A stretch of DNA of 64,000 nucleotides, from contig NZ_LR732817.1 of NCBI RefSeq assembly GCF_902506195.1, positions 2,364,245 through 2,428,244 of the forward strand, in the 5' to 3' direction. The stretch is from Citricoccus sp. K5. Lineage in GTDB: Bacteria > Actinomycetota > Actinomycetes > Actinomycetales > Micrococcaceae. The notes under the pieces are model-generated. The model was not told where the DNA came from. It made no database searches and worked only from the letters and a program-made list of their open reading frames with translations. The stretch's first letter is position 1; every line of letters starts with the position of its first letter. Both the position numbers and the translations under genes were made by a program. Shown in pieces: positions 35,058 to 43,673 of the stretch.

Positions 35058-35857
35058 GGCTTGCGCCGCTGACGGTACGTCTTCTTCATGCCGTCCGCAG
35101 GCAGGAAGGGCTCGGGCCATTTGGGCTGCAGCTCATCGCCCAGCGTGATTCCCCGGAACCGGCGGCCGAACATGGGCAGCACCCACTGGCGCAGCCACTC
35201 CACGTCCCGGCTGACGGACTGAACGGGCCCCACCCGCTCGCTCGGCCCGAAGGGGTCGAACTCCAGCTGGTGCCGGACCCCCAGGATGTTGAGGATCTGG
35301 ATAGCCATGTAGCGGTGCCCGGCGCGGTTCATGTGGAGCTTGTCGATGTCCCACATGCGGCGGTCGCGGTAGGCGTCCCACGTCCAGTAGTCCACCAGGG
35401 TGACATTGTCCGAGTACCGCCGGGCGAGCGTCCGCACGTGGTCGTTGAACGCCCAGTTCCGGCGCTTGAACGGCTCCAGCACGGGGTGCAGCGGTATGTC
35501 GAACCCCGTGAAGAGGAGCACCCGCGCCCCGGAGGACACGAGGCGTTCCACCGCCCGGGTGTACGTCTGCAGGACGGGACCCAGGTCCTTGCGCAGTTCG
35601 AGCAGGTCGTTGCCGCCCGCGTAGAAGCTGATGAGGTCCGGATTCATCGCCAGAGCCGGTTCGATCTGCTCCTCCACGACCCCCGCGAGGCGCCGGCTGC
35701 GGATCGCCAGATTGGCGTAGCGGCTGTCCGGGTCCGCCTTGGAGAGCTGTTTGGCCACCCGGTCCGCCCAGCCTCGCACCCCATTGGGGTGCCGGGTGTC
35801 CCAATCCCCCACCCCCTCGGTGAAGGAGTCCCCGATGGCCACAAACAATCCGCCCAT
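35054..35857 (-). CDS. SGNH/GDSL-family hydrolase
   Basis: The 267-aa protein has the four SGNH blocks: GDSFTEG (9-15, nucleophile Ser11), an Asn/Gly block near [12 protein letters not shown] (about 91-102), and the terminal catalytic pair in [13 protein letters not shown] (Asp and His near 190). No signal peptide is visible, so it is probably cytoplasmic. The natural ester substrate is unknown. The ATG at 35857 begins directly at the fold; an upstream in-frame ATG at 35881 would add eight residues. The preceding 80 bases to the next gene hold nothing clear. Confidence 0.85.
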   Translation of the reverse strand: MGGLFVAIGDSFTEGVGDWDTRHPNGVRGWADRVAKQLSKADPDSRYANLAIRSRRLAGVVEEQIEPALAMNPDLISFYAGGNDLLELRKDLGPVLQTYTRAVERLVSSGARVLLFTGFDIPLHPVLEPFKRRNWAFNDHVRTLARRYSDNVTLVDYWTWDAYRDRRMWDIDKLHMNRAGHRYMAIQILNILGVRHQLEFDPFGPSERVGPVQSVSRDVEWLRQWVLPMFGRRFRGITLGDELQPKWPEPFLPADGMKKTYRQRRKP

Positions 35858-35937
35858 GGTGGGTGACGGTAGGCACGCCACCGGTCAGCGCCGTGACGAG
35901 CCGGTGACGGCCATGTGAAGCGCGGCCGAATGTTGCC

Positions 35938-36921
35938 TCACGCGTCCTGCAGCCGCTCCATCACCAGTTCCGCGTTGAGCCGGGCGGCCGCCAGGGTCCC
36001 GGCGGCCGCAGCGGCCCCGACCTGGGCCGAGAGGTCCGCGACGTTGCCAGCGGCCCAGACTCCCGGGACACCGGTCCAGCCGGTGGCGTCGACCGGGATG
36101 AAGCGGCCCATCGGGTTCTCCTCCGTCGGCACTCCCAGGCCCTCGAAGGCCTCCGTCCGGGCAAGCATTCGCGGGGCCACCACGAGCACCTCTGCGGGCA
36201 GCAGTTCGCCGCTGCCCAGGCGCACCCCGGTCAGCCGGGCCTCACCGTTCTGAATCTCAGACTCGACGACGGCCGCCTCCCCCGCGATCACCTCGACCCC
36301 GCAGGCGGCCAGCTGGCGGGCCTGCTCCGCGTCCAGTCCAGGCCCATGCAGGGTGTCCTCCAGGAATCGCACGTCAGCACTGAGCTGGCTGAACAGCAGG
36401 GCCTGATGCACCGAGTTCGCGGAGGTGCCCAGGACCAGGATGGAGCGGTCCCGCACCTCCCAGCCGTGGCAGTAGGGGCAGTGGATCACGCTGTGACCCC
36501 AGTGCTCGGCCAGACCGGGAATCGGCGGCAGCTCGTCGACGAGCCCCGTGGCGATGAACAGCTGGCGCGCGGTGAGGACCGTTCCGTCTGCCAGGGTCGC
36601 CTCGAAGCCGGCATCTCCATCGCCACTCTTCAGCCGGCGGACCGAGGCGATCTCCCCCTCCAGGACCACTCCCCCGTAGCCGGTGACCTCGCTGCGCCCG
36701 GCGGCGAGCAGCTCGGCGGGGCTGACGCCCTCGCGGCCCAGCAGGGCATGCACGCCGTCAGCGGGGGCGTTGCGCGGTTGGCCGCCATCCACCACGGTGA
36801 CGGAGCGCCGGGACCGGGCCAGGGTTACGGCGGCGGCGAGGCCGGCCGCACCGCCTCCGGCGATGAGGACGTCCAGGGCTTCAGGACTGCGAGGGCTACC
36901 GGGGGTCTGGTTCTGGTTCAT
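35938..36921 (-). CDS. Thioredoxin-reductase-like FAD/NAD(P) oxidoreductase with CPYC site
   Basis: The 327-aa product has the FAD motif GGGAAGLAAAVTLA at 22-35, the redox-active pair Cys148-x-x-Cys151 in HCPYCHGWE, an NAD(P) fold with VLGTSANSV, and GVWAAGNVADLSAQVGAAAAAG as the second FAD motif. It resembles the thioredoxin-reductase-like group that reduces small disulfide proteins or carries a fused regulator; here there is none. The ATG at 36921 is followed upstream by a perfect palindrome, so expression is probably repressor-controlled. Confidence 0.85.
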   Translation of the reverse strand: MNQNQTPGSPRSPEALDVLIAGGGAAGLAAAVTLARSRRSVTVVDGGQPRNAPADGVHALLGREGVSPAELLAAGRSEVTGYGGVVLEGEIASVRRLKSGDGDAGFEATLADGTVLTARQLFIATGLVDELPPIPGLAEHWGHSVIHCPYCHGWEVRDRSILVLGTSANSVHQALLFSQLSADVRFLEDTLHGPGLDAEQARQLAACGVEVIAGEAAVVESEIQNGEARLTGVRLGSGELLPAEVLVVAPRMLARTEAFEGLGVPTEENPMGRFIPVDATGWTGVPGVWAAGNVADLSAQVGAAAAAGTLAAARLNAELVMERLQDA

Positions 36922-36927
36922 GACACC

Positions 36928-36970
36928 ATCATCGAACCGATGATCCCGTTTGGCAATCATTCTTGCCGAA
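36928..36970. promoter_or_regulatory. Two inverted repeats just upstream of the reductase gene
   Basis: ATCATCG-AAC-CGATGAT (36928-36944) is a perfect 7-bp inverted repeat ending 6 bases before the ATG, over the expected ribosome-binding site. TTTGGCAA (36949-36956) and TTGCCGAA (36963-36970) form a second, imperfect pair (7 of 8), with a further TGGCAAA at 36971-36977. These look like operators for a repressor of the MarR or HxlR type that is not encoded next door. Confidence 0.5.
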
Positions 36971-36992
36971 TGGCAAACCCGGCGGGTGTGGG

Positions 36993-38114
36993 TTAGAGCA
37001 CGCACCCCACGAGCACCGGCTCGGGGTGCAGGCGCACACCCCACTGCGCCTCGACGCCGTCCCGCACCGTGCGGGCGATCGCCAACAAATCCGCCGTGCT
37101 CGCATTGCCTCGGTTGGTCACCGCGAGCGTGTGCTTCGTGGACAACGACGCGCGGGCGCCGGCGATGGCCTGCTCGTCCGGCCCCAGCCCGAAGCCCTTG
37201 CCGAAGCCGGCGCGGTCGATGAGCCATGCGGCGGAGAGCTTGACGAGCTTCTCGCCGTCCTCATCCTGGCCCGCGCCGTAGGCCGGAGCGTCGGCGGGCA
37301 GGTGCGCCCGGACGGACGCGGGGACGATGGGATTGGTGAAGAAGGAACCCGTGGACCAGGTGTCCTGATCCTCGGGGTCCAGGACCATGCCCTTACCGGC
37401 CCGTAGCCGCAGCACCTGGTGGCGGACCGTCTCCAGCGGAGCCGCCTCCCCCTCGTCCACGCCGAGGGCCTGGGCCAGTTGGGCGAAACGGACCGGGGCG
37501 ATGCTGCCCGAGCGGTGCAGCCGGAAGTCCACGGAGAGCACCACCCACCGGGGAGTGGAGTCCAGCATGCTCCGCTTGATGACGGAGTCGCGGTATCCGA
37601 ACCGCAGGTCCTCGTGGCTCAACTCGACCAGCTCGTCCGCCTGGCGGTCCCAGGCCTGGACGGACACCAGAGTCCGGGAGACGTCCGAGCCATAGGCGCC
37701 GACGTTCTGCACCGGGGTGGCGCCGGCGGAGCCCGGGATGCCGGAGAGCGCCTCGAGCCCCGTCAGGCCCTGCGCCACCGTCCAGGCGACGGCCTCGTCC
37801 CAGTCCTGGCCGGCGGCCATCCGGACGAGAACTGATTCGCCTGTCTCCTCCACAACCTGGACCCCGCGGAAGGCGAGCTGGACCACGGTGCCGGGGAAGC
37901 CGGCGTCGGCCATCAGGGTGTTCGAACCGCCGCCCAGGATCAACAGGGGCGTGCCGGCAGCATCGACAGACCGGATGGCCTCCGTGGCGGCCTCGGTGGA
38001 GTCTGCCGCGACCCACCCGGCGGCAGGGCCTCCGACCCGGCTCGTGGTGTACTCGGCCAGGCGGACGCCGGCCTCGATCTCCGCAGGCCCCGTGGTGGCC
38101 GCCCGCCCACTCAC
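36993..38114 (-). CDS. murB: UDP-N-acetylmuramate dehydrogenase
   Basis: The 373-aa FAD enzyme completes UDP-MurNAc for peptidoglycan. It shows TTSRVGGPAAGWV at the start, FAD-binding LLILGGGSNTLMAD, LEALSGIPGSAGATPVQNVGAYG, and the catalytic Ser in TGSFFTNPIVP; AAWLIDRAGFGKG follows. It is a type I MurB. It overlaps the MaoC gene upstream by 4 bases, matching the common actinobacterial order of two dehydratases followed by murB. Confidence 0.93.
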   Translation of the reverse strand: MSGRAATTGPAEIEAGVRLAEYTTSRVGGPAAGWVAADSTEAATEAIRSVDAAGTPLLILGGGSNTLMADAGFPGTVVQLAFRGVQVVEETGESVLVRMAAGQDWDEAVAWTVAQGLTGLEALSGIPGSAGATPVQNVGAYGSDVSRTLVSVQAWDRQADELVELSHEDLRFGYRDSVIKRSMLDSTPRWVVLSVDFRLHRSGSIAPVRFAQLAQALGVDEGEAAPLETVRHQVLRLRAGKGMVLDPEDQDTWSTGSFFTNPIVPASVRAHLPADAPAYGAGQDEDGEKLVKLSAAWLIDRAGFGKGFGLGPDEQAIAGARASLSTKHTLAVTNRGNASTADLLAIARTVRDGVEAQWGVRLHPEPVLVGCVL

Positions 38115-38545
38115 GCGGCAGTCCCCTCCGAGACCCGGACGACGGCCTGCGCCTTGGTCAGGACTTTGGCGTCCCCGTGCCCGGCATCGGTGACGCTGAG
38201 ATCGATCCGGACCGTGCCGGCGTCGTCATCGATCTTGCCGACCTTGCCGGAGACGGTCAGGGTGGCGCCCTCGGTCTCATCGACGGGGACCATGGCGGAG
38301 AAGCGGGTCTGGTAGTCGAGGATGGCGCCGGGGTCCCCGCACCAGTCGGTGACGAGCTGGACGGCGGCGCCCATGGTCAGCATGCCGTGGGCGATCACGC
38401 CCGGCAGGTCCACCGAACGGGCCGTGGACTCGGACCAGTGGATCGGGTTGAAGTCGCCCGAGGCCCCCGCATACCGGACCAGGTCCGCACGGGAGAGCGT
38501 GACGGTGGTGGTGCCGATGGAATCGCCTTTGTCCATGGTGATCAT
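38111..38545 (-). CDS. MaoC-like (R)-hydratase (HadB type)
   Basis: The 144-aa hot-dog protein has the hydratase-2 motif YAGASGDFNPIHW (catalytic Asp and His) and GVIAHGML. HadB-type subunits pair with a HadA-type subunit to form a heterodimeric 3-hydroxyacyl dehydratase of fatty-acid synthesis. Here the partner is the gene immediately upstream, overlapping by 4 bases. An internal Met (residue 4) is an alternative start. Confidence 0.88.
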   Translation of the reverse strand: MITMDKGDSIGTTTVTLSRADLVRYAGASGDFNPIHWSESTARSVDLPGVIAHGMLTMGAAVQLVTDWCGDPGAILDYQTRFSAMVPVDETEGATLTVSGKVGKIDDDAGTVRIDLSVTDAGHGDAKVLTKAQAVVRVSEGTAA

Positions 38546-39015
38546 TCCTCTCCGCGGACCAGCAGGGTGGACCGCACGGTGGAGACGGCCTCACCGCTGG
38601 TGGTGGTGATCTCGGTGGCCGTGGTGACCATGGTGTGGCCGCCGAGCGACTTGACCGATTCGACCGTGGTGGCCCCGATGAGCTCGTCGCCGGCCACGGC
38701 CGGGCGCCGGTGGGTGAAGCGCTCGTCCGCGTGGACCACCCTCGAGAAGTCGATGCCGGCGTCCGGATCGGCCACGACGGCGGCCTCGGCCCGCTGCGCG
38801 AGCGTCACCAGGAAGGTGGGCGGGGCCACCAGGTCGGAGTAACCGAGACCCCGGGCGGCGGCGAGGTCCGTGTGCGCGGGATGCGTGGCCTGGACGGCCG
38901 CGGCGAACTCGCGGATCTTCTCCCGCCCGACGACGTAGGGCTCGGTGGGCGGATAGGTCCGCCCCTGCAGGTCCGGGTTCACGCCCACTGCGGTACTCCT
39001 CAGGTCCGGTGACAT
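38542..39015 (-). CDS. MaoC-family dehydratase N-terminal subunit (HadA type)
   Basis: The 157-aa hot-dog protein has GVNPDLQGRTYPPTEPYVVGREKIREFA, then DLVAPPTFLVTLAQRAEA and DERFTHRRPAVAGDELIG. It lacks the catalytic Asp-x-x-x-x-His of the HadB subunit, as expected for the structural partner that binds acyl substrates. First gene of the hadA-hadB-murB transcript. Confidence 0.85.
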   Translation of the reverse strand: MSPDLRSTAVGVNPDLQGRTYPPTEPYVVGREKIREFAAAVQATHPAHTDLAAARGLGYSDLVAPPTFLVTLAQRAEAAVVADPDAGIDFSRVVHADERFTHRRPAVAGDELIGATTVESVKSLGGHTMVTTATEITTTSGEAVSTVRSTLLVRGEE

Positions 39016-39056
39016 CGACTGACAGCCTACCGCCCGGCGCCCCCTGCCCTGGTTCC

Positions 39057-42011
39057 TCAGCCCTCCTGCGCGAGGCCGTGCTGGTGCATGACCTTGGCGA
39101 CCTCGCCGCGGCTGATCGGCTCGTACGGGCGGTACTCGCCGTCCCGGTAGCCGTTGACCAGCCCTTCGGCGGCGGCCCAGGAGATCGCCTCGTAGTACGA
39201 GCCGGAAGCCGGCACGTCCGGGAACACCGAGACCTCGGGAGCGGTGAAGCCCTCAGGATCCACAGCCCGGTAGAGGAAGGTCACGAACTCCGCCCGGGTC
39301 ACGTCCTGGCCGGGCCGGAAGGCACCGTCCGTGTAGCCCTCGGAGACCGGGGTGCCGTCGGAATCGTCGGCGGCCCAGGCGATCGGGGTGAAGTGCGGGG
39401 CCCCGGCCGGCACGTCCGGGAACACCGGGGTGTCCTGGTCAGCCGGGTCGGTGGTGTAGTCCGGGGCCAGGTAGCGCTGCAGGAAGGCCACGGACTCGCC
39501 ACGGGTGATCTCGGCCGCCTTGCGGTAGGTGCCATCGGTGTAACCGGTGGTCACCCCAGCGGCCTGCATCCACCGCACCGGTGCGTAGTACACCGAACCG
39601 GGCTGATTGTCCGAGAAGTCCGCCACCGGCTCACCGGAGTCGCCGAAGACGTCCGCGGCCGGGCCGAGGTTCAGGAAGACGGTCTCACCGGTGGCGTCTT
39701 CCACCCCGTCGTTGTCCGTGACGGCGTAGACATTCCCGTTGCCGGCGATCGTCAGCCCCTCCAGCTTCTCCTGGGTCCAGCCGTTGAGGTCCTGCAGCTG
39801 GGGCAGCACGTCGACGGCTCCGGTCTTCTCGAGCACCGGAACCTCCTCGGCTGCCTTGCCGCCACCGGCACCGGTGGCGGCGCCGGCCTCCGGCACGTCC
39901 GCCGTGAACACCTTCTTCAGGGCCGCGTCCGGGCCGTTGAGCTTGTCCCGCTCGATGACGGCGAGGGTGTCCTCGTCCACCGCGGTGATCTCGCTCAGGC
40001 CGATCCAGTCACCCTCCACGTCCGTGGACTCGAGCTCGTAGCCGAACCACTCCCACGCGCCTGCGCCGCCGTCGGCGGCCGGGGTGAACTTGCCGATGCG
40101 GGCGAAGTCCTCGCCGGCGGCCTCGCGCTGGACGGCGGTGTAGAGCACCGCGTCCTCACCGGAGCCGACGCCGGTGACGCCCTCGAGGCCTTGACCCTTC
40201 AGGCCCGCAGCCACCTCGGCGGGCAGGTCGACCGAGGCGAGTTCCTGTCCCTCGGCGTCCACGTGGATCAGCTGGTTGCCCTCGGATCCGACCTCACCGT
40301 CGGTGAGCGCGGTGCCCTCGACGGCCAGCCAGAACGTGCCGTCCGCATCGGCCCACAGGCCTTCAATGTCGTACCCGTGCTCCAGGGCAAGCTCGGAGGT
40401 GATGGTGGCCGGGCCGCCGTCGTCAGCGGTGGTGGTGTCCACCGTGTAGATCCGGGACGGAGACAGGAAGTCGTCCGGTGCCGCATAGAGCTGGTCATTC
40501 TCGCCCGGCACGGCGGACAGGGCGCCCAAGGCGGACCAGGTGATGGGCTGGCCGGCCGACCCTGCCGGCCCGGTCGCGTCCGCGGACTTCAGGGTCGGTA
40601 CCGCCGCGGGCCCGTCCCCCAGTTCGAAGACCTGGACGGTGGCGCGGACGCCCACCTCGGCGTCGTCCTCCTCGGAGGAGACCACCATGAGGTTGCGCTC
40701 CGGGATGGCCAGCAGGCCCTCGGGGCCGTTGGTGGACGGCATCAGCTGGGTGAAGACCGGGTCGGACGGATCGTCGACGTTGTACACGGCCACGAAGTTG
40801 CCGCGTTCGGAGCCGACGAAGGCGTAGGTGGTGTCGCCGTAGGTCTCCACGGTCAGGCCTTCGGGCTCGGCGCCCTTGTTCTCGGAGCGGTGTTCGGGGA
40901 ACTGGCCGTAGCGGTGGGCGAGGTTCTCGAAGGAGTTGCCGGCATCCCAGACCACGCTGCCGAAGTCCTCCGACTCCGGATCGGCGTTGAAGACGGTCCA
41001 GCCGCGGCTGCCGCCCTTCCAGTCACCCTCGTTGGCGGTGGCCACGTGGTCGTTGCCGATCCAGCCGATGGCGTCCGGCTCCCGCACGGTGTCCGTGATC
41101 GAGCCGTCCAAGGACAGGTTGCCGTCCTCGGAGGCGTCGATGCCGTCCACGGAGACGGCACCGGCGCTGAAGTGGTCGATGACCTCGCCCGTGGCCGCAT
41201 CCAGGATGACGACGCCGTTGTTCTCCTGCAGGGTCAGGGCGGCCTTGGTGCCGTCCGGGGAGAATTTGATGTACTCCGGCTCCGGGTCCTCGGGGGTGTC
41301 CAGGCCGGCCAATCCGGTCAGGTCCGTGTACCGGATCGTCTCGGCGGTCAGCGCGGTGATGTCCTGGGCGGCCAGGTCGATCACGGCCAGCTCGCCGGCG
41401 GGCAGCTGCGGCAGCCCGCCGTCCACGTCCTCCCGGTCCTCATCGCGCTGGTTCTCCATGGCGATCATCGCGGTGGTGCCGTCGGGCGAGACGTCGATCG
41501 AATCGGGCTGGCCCTTCAGCTCCACGCCGTGGATCAGTTCGAGGGTCTCCGGGTCCCAGAACTCGACCTTGCCACTCGGGTGGGTGAAGTCCTCGGAGGT
41601 GTCCGCGACCACGATGATGAAGGCCTCGGTGGCGTACACGGAGGTCGGGGATCCGTCCGTGGCCTTGAACCCGGCCGCCCGCGGGTTCTCCGGGTCCGTG
41701 ATGTCCACGAAGCCGATGCCCCCGGCCTCGGCGTCGGTGTGGATCACGGTGTTGCCGTCCGCGGTGACGGTGGAGATCTCGGCGACCGTGGGGGCGGACG
41801 GGTCCGCCTGGGGGTCCGCGGCCAGCTGGTTCTCGAAGGCCGGCAGGGTGGCCAAACGGTGGAAGGACTGGCCCTCAGCGGCCTCGCCGTCGGGCACTGC
41901 GGGCACTGCAGGCGCTGCGGGTGCGGCGAAGGCCGGAGCGGCGAAGGCGCCGGTCAGCACGGCAGAGAGGCCGAGTGCCACGGCACCGGACAAGCGACGG
42001 TGAGTACTCAT
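39057..42011 (-). CDS. Secreted choice-of-anchor-I/phytase-like protein with three SLH domains
   Basis: The 984-aa exported protein has a signal peptide (RRLSGAVALGLSAVLTGAFA, AFA-A cut near 30). The body is a beta-propeller of the choice-of-anchor I type (about 50-500: PEYIKFSPDGTKAALTLQEN, NEGDWKGG, GPEGLLAIPERN). A second propeller resembling the esterase-like phytase family follows (about 510-800: GYDIEGLWADADGTFWL, VEGDWIGLSEITAVD). Three SLH repeats end the chain (about 810-984: YYAPVRWMQAAGVTTGYTDGTYR, HFTPIAWAADDS.., YYEAISWAAAEGLVNGYRDG) and should bind it to the cell wall. Start ATG at 42011 with GAAAGGG upstream. A phosphoesterase role is inferred from the family. Confidence 0.85.
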   Translation of the reverse strand: MSTHRRLSGAVALGLSAVLTGAFAAPAFAAPAAPAVPAVPDGEAAEGQSFHRLATLPAFENQLAADPQADPSAPTVAEISTVTADGNTVIHTDAEAGGIGFVDITDPENPRAAGFKATDGSPTSVYATEAFIIVVADTSEDFTHPSGKVEFWDPETLELIHGVELKGQPDSIDVSPDGTTAMIAMENQRDEDREDVDGGLPQLPAGELAVIDLAAQDITALTAETIRYTDLTGLAGLDTPEDPEPEYIKFSPDGTKAALTLQENNGVVILDAATGEVIDHFSAGAVSVDGIDASEDGNLSLDGSITDTVREPDAIGWIGNDHVATANEGDWKGGSRGWTVFNADPESEDFGSVVWDAGNSFENLAHRYGQFPEHRSENKGAEPEGLTVETYGDTTYAFVGSERGNFVAVYNVDDPSDPVFTQLMPSTNGPEGLLAIPERNLMVVSSEEDDAEVGVRATVQVFELGDGPAAVPTLKSADATGPAGSAGQPITWSALGALSAVPGENDQLYAAPDDFLSPSRIYTVDTTTADDGGPATITSELALEHGYDIEGLWADADGTFWLAVEGTALTDGEVGSEGNQLIHVDAEGQELASVDLPAEVAAGLKGQGLEGVTGVGSGEDAVLYTAVQREAAGEDFARIGKFTPAADGGAGAWEWFGYELESTDVEGDWIGLSEITAVDEDTLAVIERDKLNGPDAALKKVFTADVPEAGAATGAGGGKAAEEVPVLEKTGAVDVLPQLQDLNGWTQEKLEGLTIAGNGNVYAVTDNDGVEDATGETVFLNLGPAADVFGDSGEPVADFSDNQPGSVYYAPVRWMQAAGVTTGYTDGTYRKAAEITRGESVAFLQRYLAPDYTTDPADQDTPVFPDVPAGAPHFTPIAWAADDSDGTPVSEGYTDGAFRPGQDVTRAEFVTFLYRAVDPEGFTAPEVSVFPDVPASGSYYEAISWAAAEGLVNGYRDGEYRPYEPISRGEVAKVMHQHGLAQEG

Positions 42012-42131
42012 GTCGGGGATACCCTTTCGGGGAACGGGAGGGGACCTCACCATCCAATCCCCCCTGCCCCCTCCTTCCGTGGCCGCCAGGAGTCCACCGG
42101 ATGAACGCTGGGCCAGCGGACGGTGACGGGC

Positions 42132-42371
42132 CTAGCGTCCGGCCTGCCGCGCCTGCCGGTGGCGGCGCTGGGCGTCCCGCGCCCGCAGCACCTGCGCCAC
42201 GAGGTGGGTCACGAGTCCGAAGCCGATGAGGCCGATCGCGGCCCACTGGATGGGCTGGACCTGCACCCCGCCGCCGATCAGTGCCAGCACGATGCCGAGC
42301 AGGATGAGTCCCGTGCCGGTCAGCAGGGTGATGCGATAGGCCTTCGAGCCGTTGTCCCAGGGGTTGAACAC
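42132..42371 (-). CDS. Small two-helix membrane protein
   Basis: The 79-aa product starts at GTG 42371 (VFNPWDNGSKAYRITLLTG). It has two hydrophobic helices (about 14-35 and 41-63) and a strongly basic C terminus (ARDAQRRHRQARQAGR). Its start lies inside the 3' end of the CbiX gene, which extends to 42320, a 52-base overlap. No family is recognised. Confidence 0.65.
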   Translation of the reverse strand: MFNPWDNGSKAYRITLLTGTGLILLGIVLALIGGGVQVQPIQWAAIGLIGFGLVTHLVAQVLRARDAQRRHRQARQAGR

Positions 42372-43096
42372 GCATCCACCGTATCCCTGAATCGCCTCAA
42401 CACGAGATCCACGAGCTCTTCGGGCACCGGGCCGGCCTGCCCCAGCAGCGGAATCGTGGTGGCCTCGGCCCCGGCGGCGGCGGCCTCGGAGACCAGCAGC
42501 GACTGGAAGTATCCGGGCGCCAGGAGGTAGCTGAGCACCAGGACCGGCCGTCGGGGGTCTCGAGAGCACAGGGCCCCGACGGCGGCCGCGACCCGGGGTT
42601 GCGCGGCCGAGAGGTAGGCCTCGGCCACGGGCGTGCCGAGCCGTTCGGCCAGGCGGTACGCGACGGTGCGGCAGTCGGCGACGGCGCCGGCGTCGGTGGA
42701 TCCGGCCGCGCCGAGGACCACCTGGTGGTGCCCGCGCACGAACCCGGCGTCCACGGCCCGGCGCGCGAGAAGGTCGACGAGGAGCTCGTCCGGACCCAGC
42801 GCGGGGGCCACGGGGATGCCCTGGGCGGCACGCCTGAGGTCCACCTTGACGTGGTAGCCGCCGGACAACAGCACGGGCACGACGACGGCGCTCCGGTCCG
42901 CCGGCAGGCCCGCCAGGACCTCCCCCACCTGCGGCGTCTGGACGTCCACATGCGTCAGCAGGACCTCGACCTCGGCTTCGCTCTGCTCCCGGACGGCCAG
43001 GGCGAGCGCGGAGATCCGCGCCTGTCCTACCGGGTCCGCGGTCCCGTGGGAGACGGCGACGAGGGTGAGCGGTTGGTCATGATTCTGCTCCGTCAT
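42320..43096 (-). CDS. CbiX/SirB-type sirohydrochlorin ferrochelatase
   Basis: The 258-aa two-repeat protein of the class II chelatase family starts LVAVSHGTADPVGQARI with the conserved SHG His, and has VVVPVLLSGGYHVKVDL with the second active-site His. The second half has VLVLSYLLAPGYFQSLL. It would insert Fe2+ into sirohydrochlorin to complete siroheme for NirB. The 3' end overlaps the small membrane-protein gene. Its 5' end overlaps the nirD stop by 4 bases, so it is cotranscribed with nirD. Confidence 0.85.
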   Translation of the reverse strand: MTEQNHDQPLTLVAVSHGTADPVGQARISALALAVREQSEAEVEVLLTHVDVQTPQVGEVLAGLPADRSAVVVPVLLSGGYHVKVDLRRAAQGIPVAPALGPDELLVDLLARRAVDAGFVRGHHQVVLGAAGSTDAGAVADCRTVAYRLAERLGTPVAEAYLSAAQPRVAAAVGALCSRDPRRPVLVLSYLLAPGYFQSLLVSEAAAAGAEATTIPLLGQAGPVPEELVDLVLRRFRDTVDACSTPGTTARRPIASPC

Positions 43097-43488
43097 GCGG
43101 CCTGCTCATGGCGTCCGACAGCGACGATCCCGTCCCGCACCCGCACGGGAAAGGTGGCCAGTCTCAGCGCCGGGTCGGTGAGGCACTCCCCCGTGGCCAG
43201 GTCGTAGACCTGCTTGTGCAGGGGCGAGGTCAGGGTGGGGCGGCCGCCCCGGGAGCCGACGATCCCGCGGGCCATCACGTGCGCCTTCGCATACGGGTCC
43301 CAGTGTGAGACGGCGACCACCTCGTCCGAGGGCAGCCGCACCACGGCGACCTGCACGTGGTCCACGAGTGCTGCCTCCGCCCACAGGGGCTCGAGCGCCT
43401 CGAGCGGGCAGACCGGCTGCCAGTCGGTGGTGGCGTGGGTGGCGGAGGTGGCGGGTTGGGTCGCGGGGTGCACAGCCGTGAGTGTCAT
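43093..43488 (-). CDS. nirD: Nitrite reductase small subunit (NirD)
   Basis: The 131-aa Rieske-fold subunit of assimilatory NADH-nitrite reductase has WQPVCPLEALEPLWAEAAL and PLHKQVYDLATGECL, typical of NirD, but no Rieske Cys-His ligands, as expected. The ATG at 43488 has a GGTGGG site. It is divergent from nirB, an unusual arrangement since nirB-nirD are usually adjacent in one operon. It is followed by the chelatase gene. Confidence 0.9.
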   Translation of the reverse strand: MTLTAVHPATQPATSATHATTDWQPVCPLEALEPLWAEAALVDHVQVAVVRLPSDEVVAVSHWDPYAKAHVMARGIVGSRGGRPTLTSPLHKQVYDLATGECLTDPALRLATFPVRVRDGIVAVGRHEQAA

Positions 43489-43509
43489 GGACCCACCGTA
43501 CGAATCGGT

Positions 43510-43542
43510 TGTTTCCGTGAGTCTCGCGGGATGTTTCACGCG
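43510..43542. promoter_or_regulatory. 33-bp element upstream of nirD shared with narK
   Basis: This segment (core TGTTTCCGTGAG, then CTCGC, GGGATG, TTTCACGCG) matches 53526-53558 at about 25 of 33 positions. Both begin exactly 22 bases upstream of a start codon (nirD 43488; narK 53504). It is the likely site of a common nitrogen-source regulator such as NnaR or GlnR. Confidence 0.6.
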
Positions 43543-43600
43543 TGCAACGTTGTGCTCTCCCCGCCCCTGGCCACCGGTGTGAGAGCCACGTCATGCAGCC

Positions 43601-43627
43601 GTTACACGAGGGACACGGCCGGGAAAC
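43601..43627. promoter_or_regulatory. Candidate GlnR box upstream of nirB
   Basis: GTTAC-N6-GACAC-N6-GAAAC has the spacing of GlnR half-sites (gTnAc and GaAAc every 11 bases), with the first half-site perfect. It ends 46 bases before the nirB ATG. GlnR is encoded at 29039-29722. The match is incomplete. Confidence 0.4.
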
Positions 43628-43673
43628 CGCCGGCTCGTAGCGTCGATGGCCTACGACGCAAGGGGATGGACTC

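Noticed and set aside
39009-42104. Open plus-strand frame of over 1000 codons opposite the SLH protein gene
   Set aside because: It is rich in Gly, Arg, His and Val with no domain, has no ribosome-binding site, and mirrors the third-position GC bias of the real gene on the other strand.
43093-43488. NirD as a true Rieske [2Fe-2S] ferredoxin
   Set aside because: The Cys-His pairs of Rieske centres are missing; it matches the cluster-free NirD subunit.
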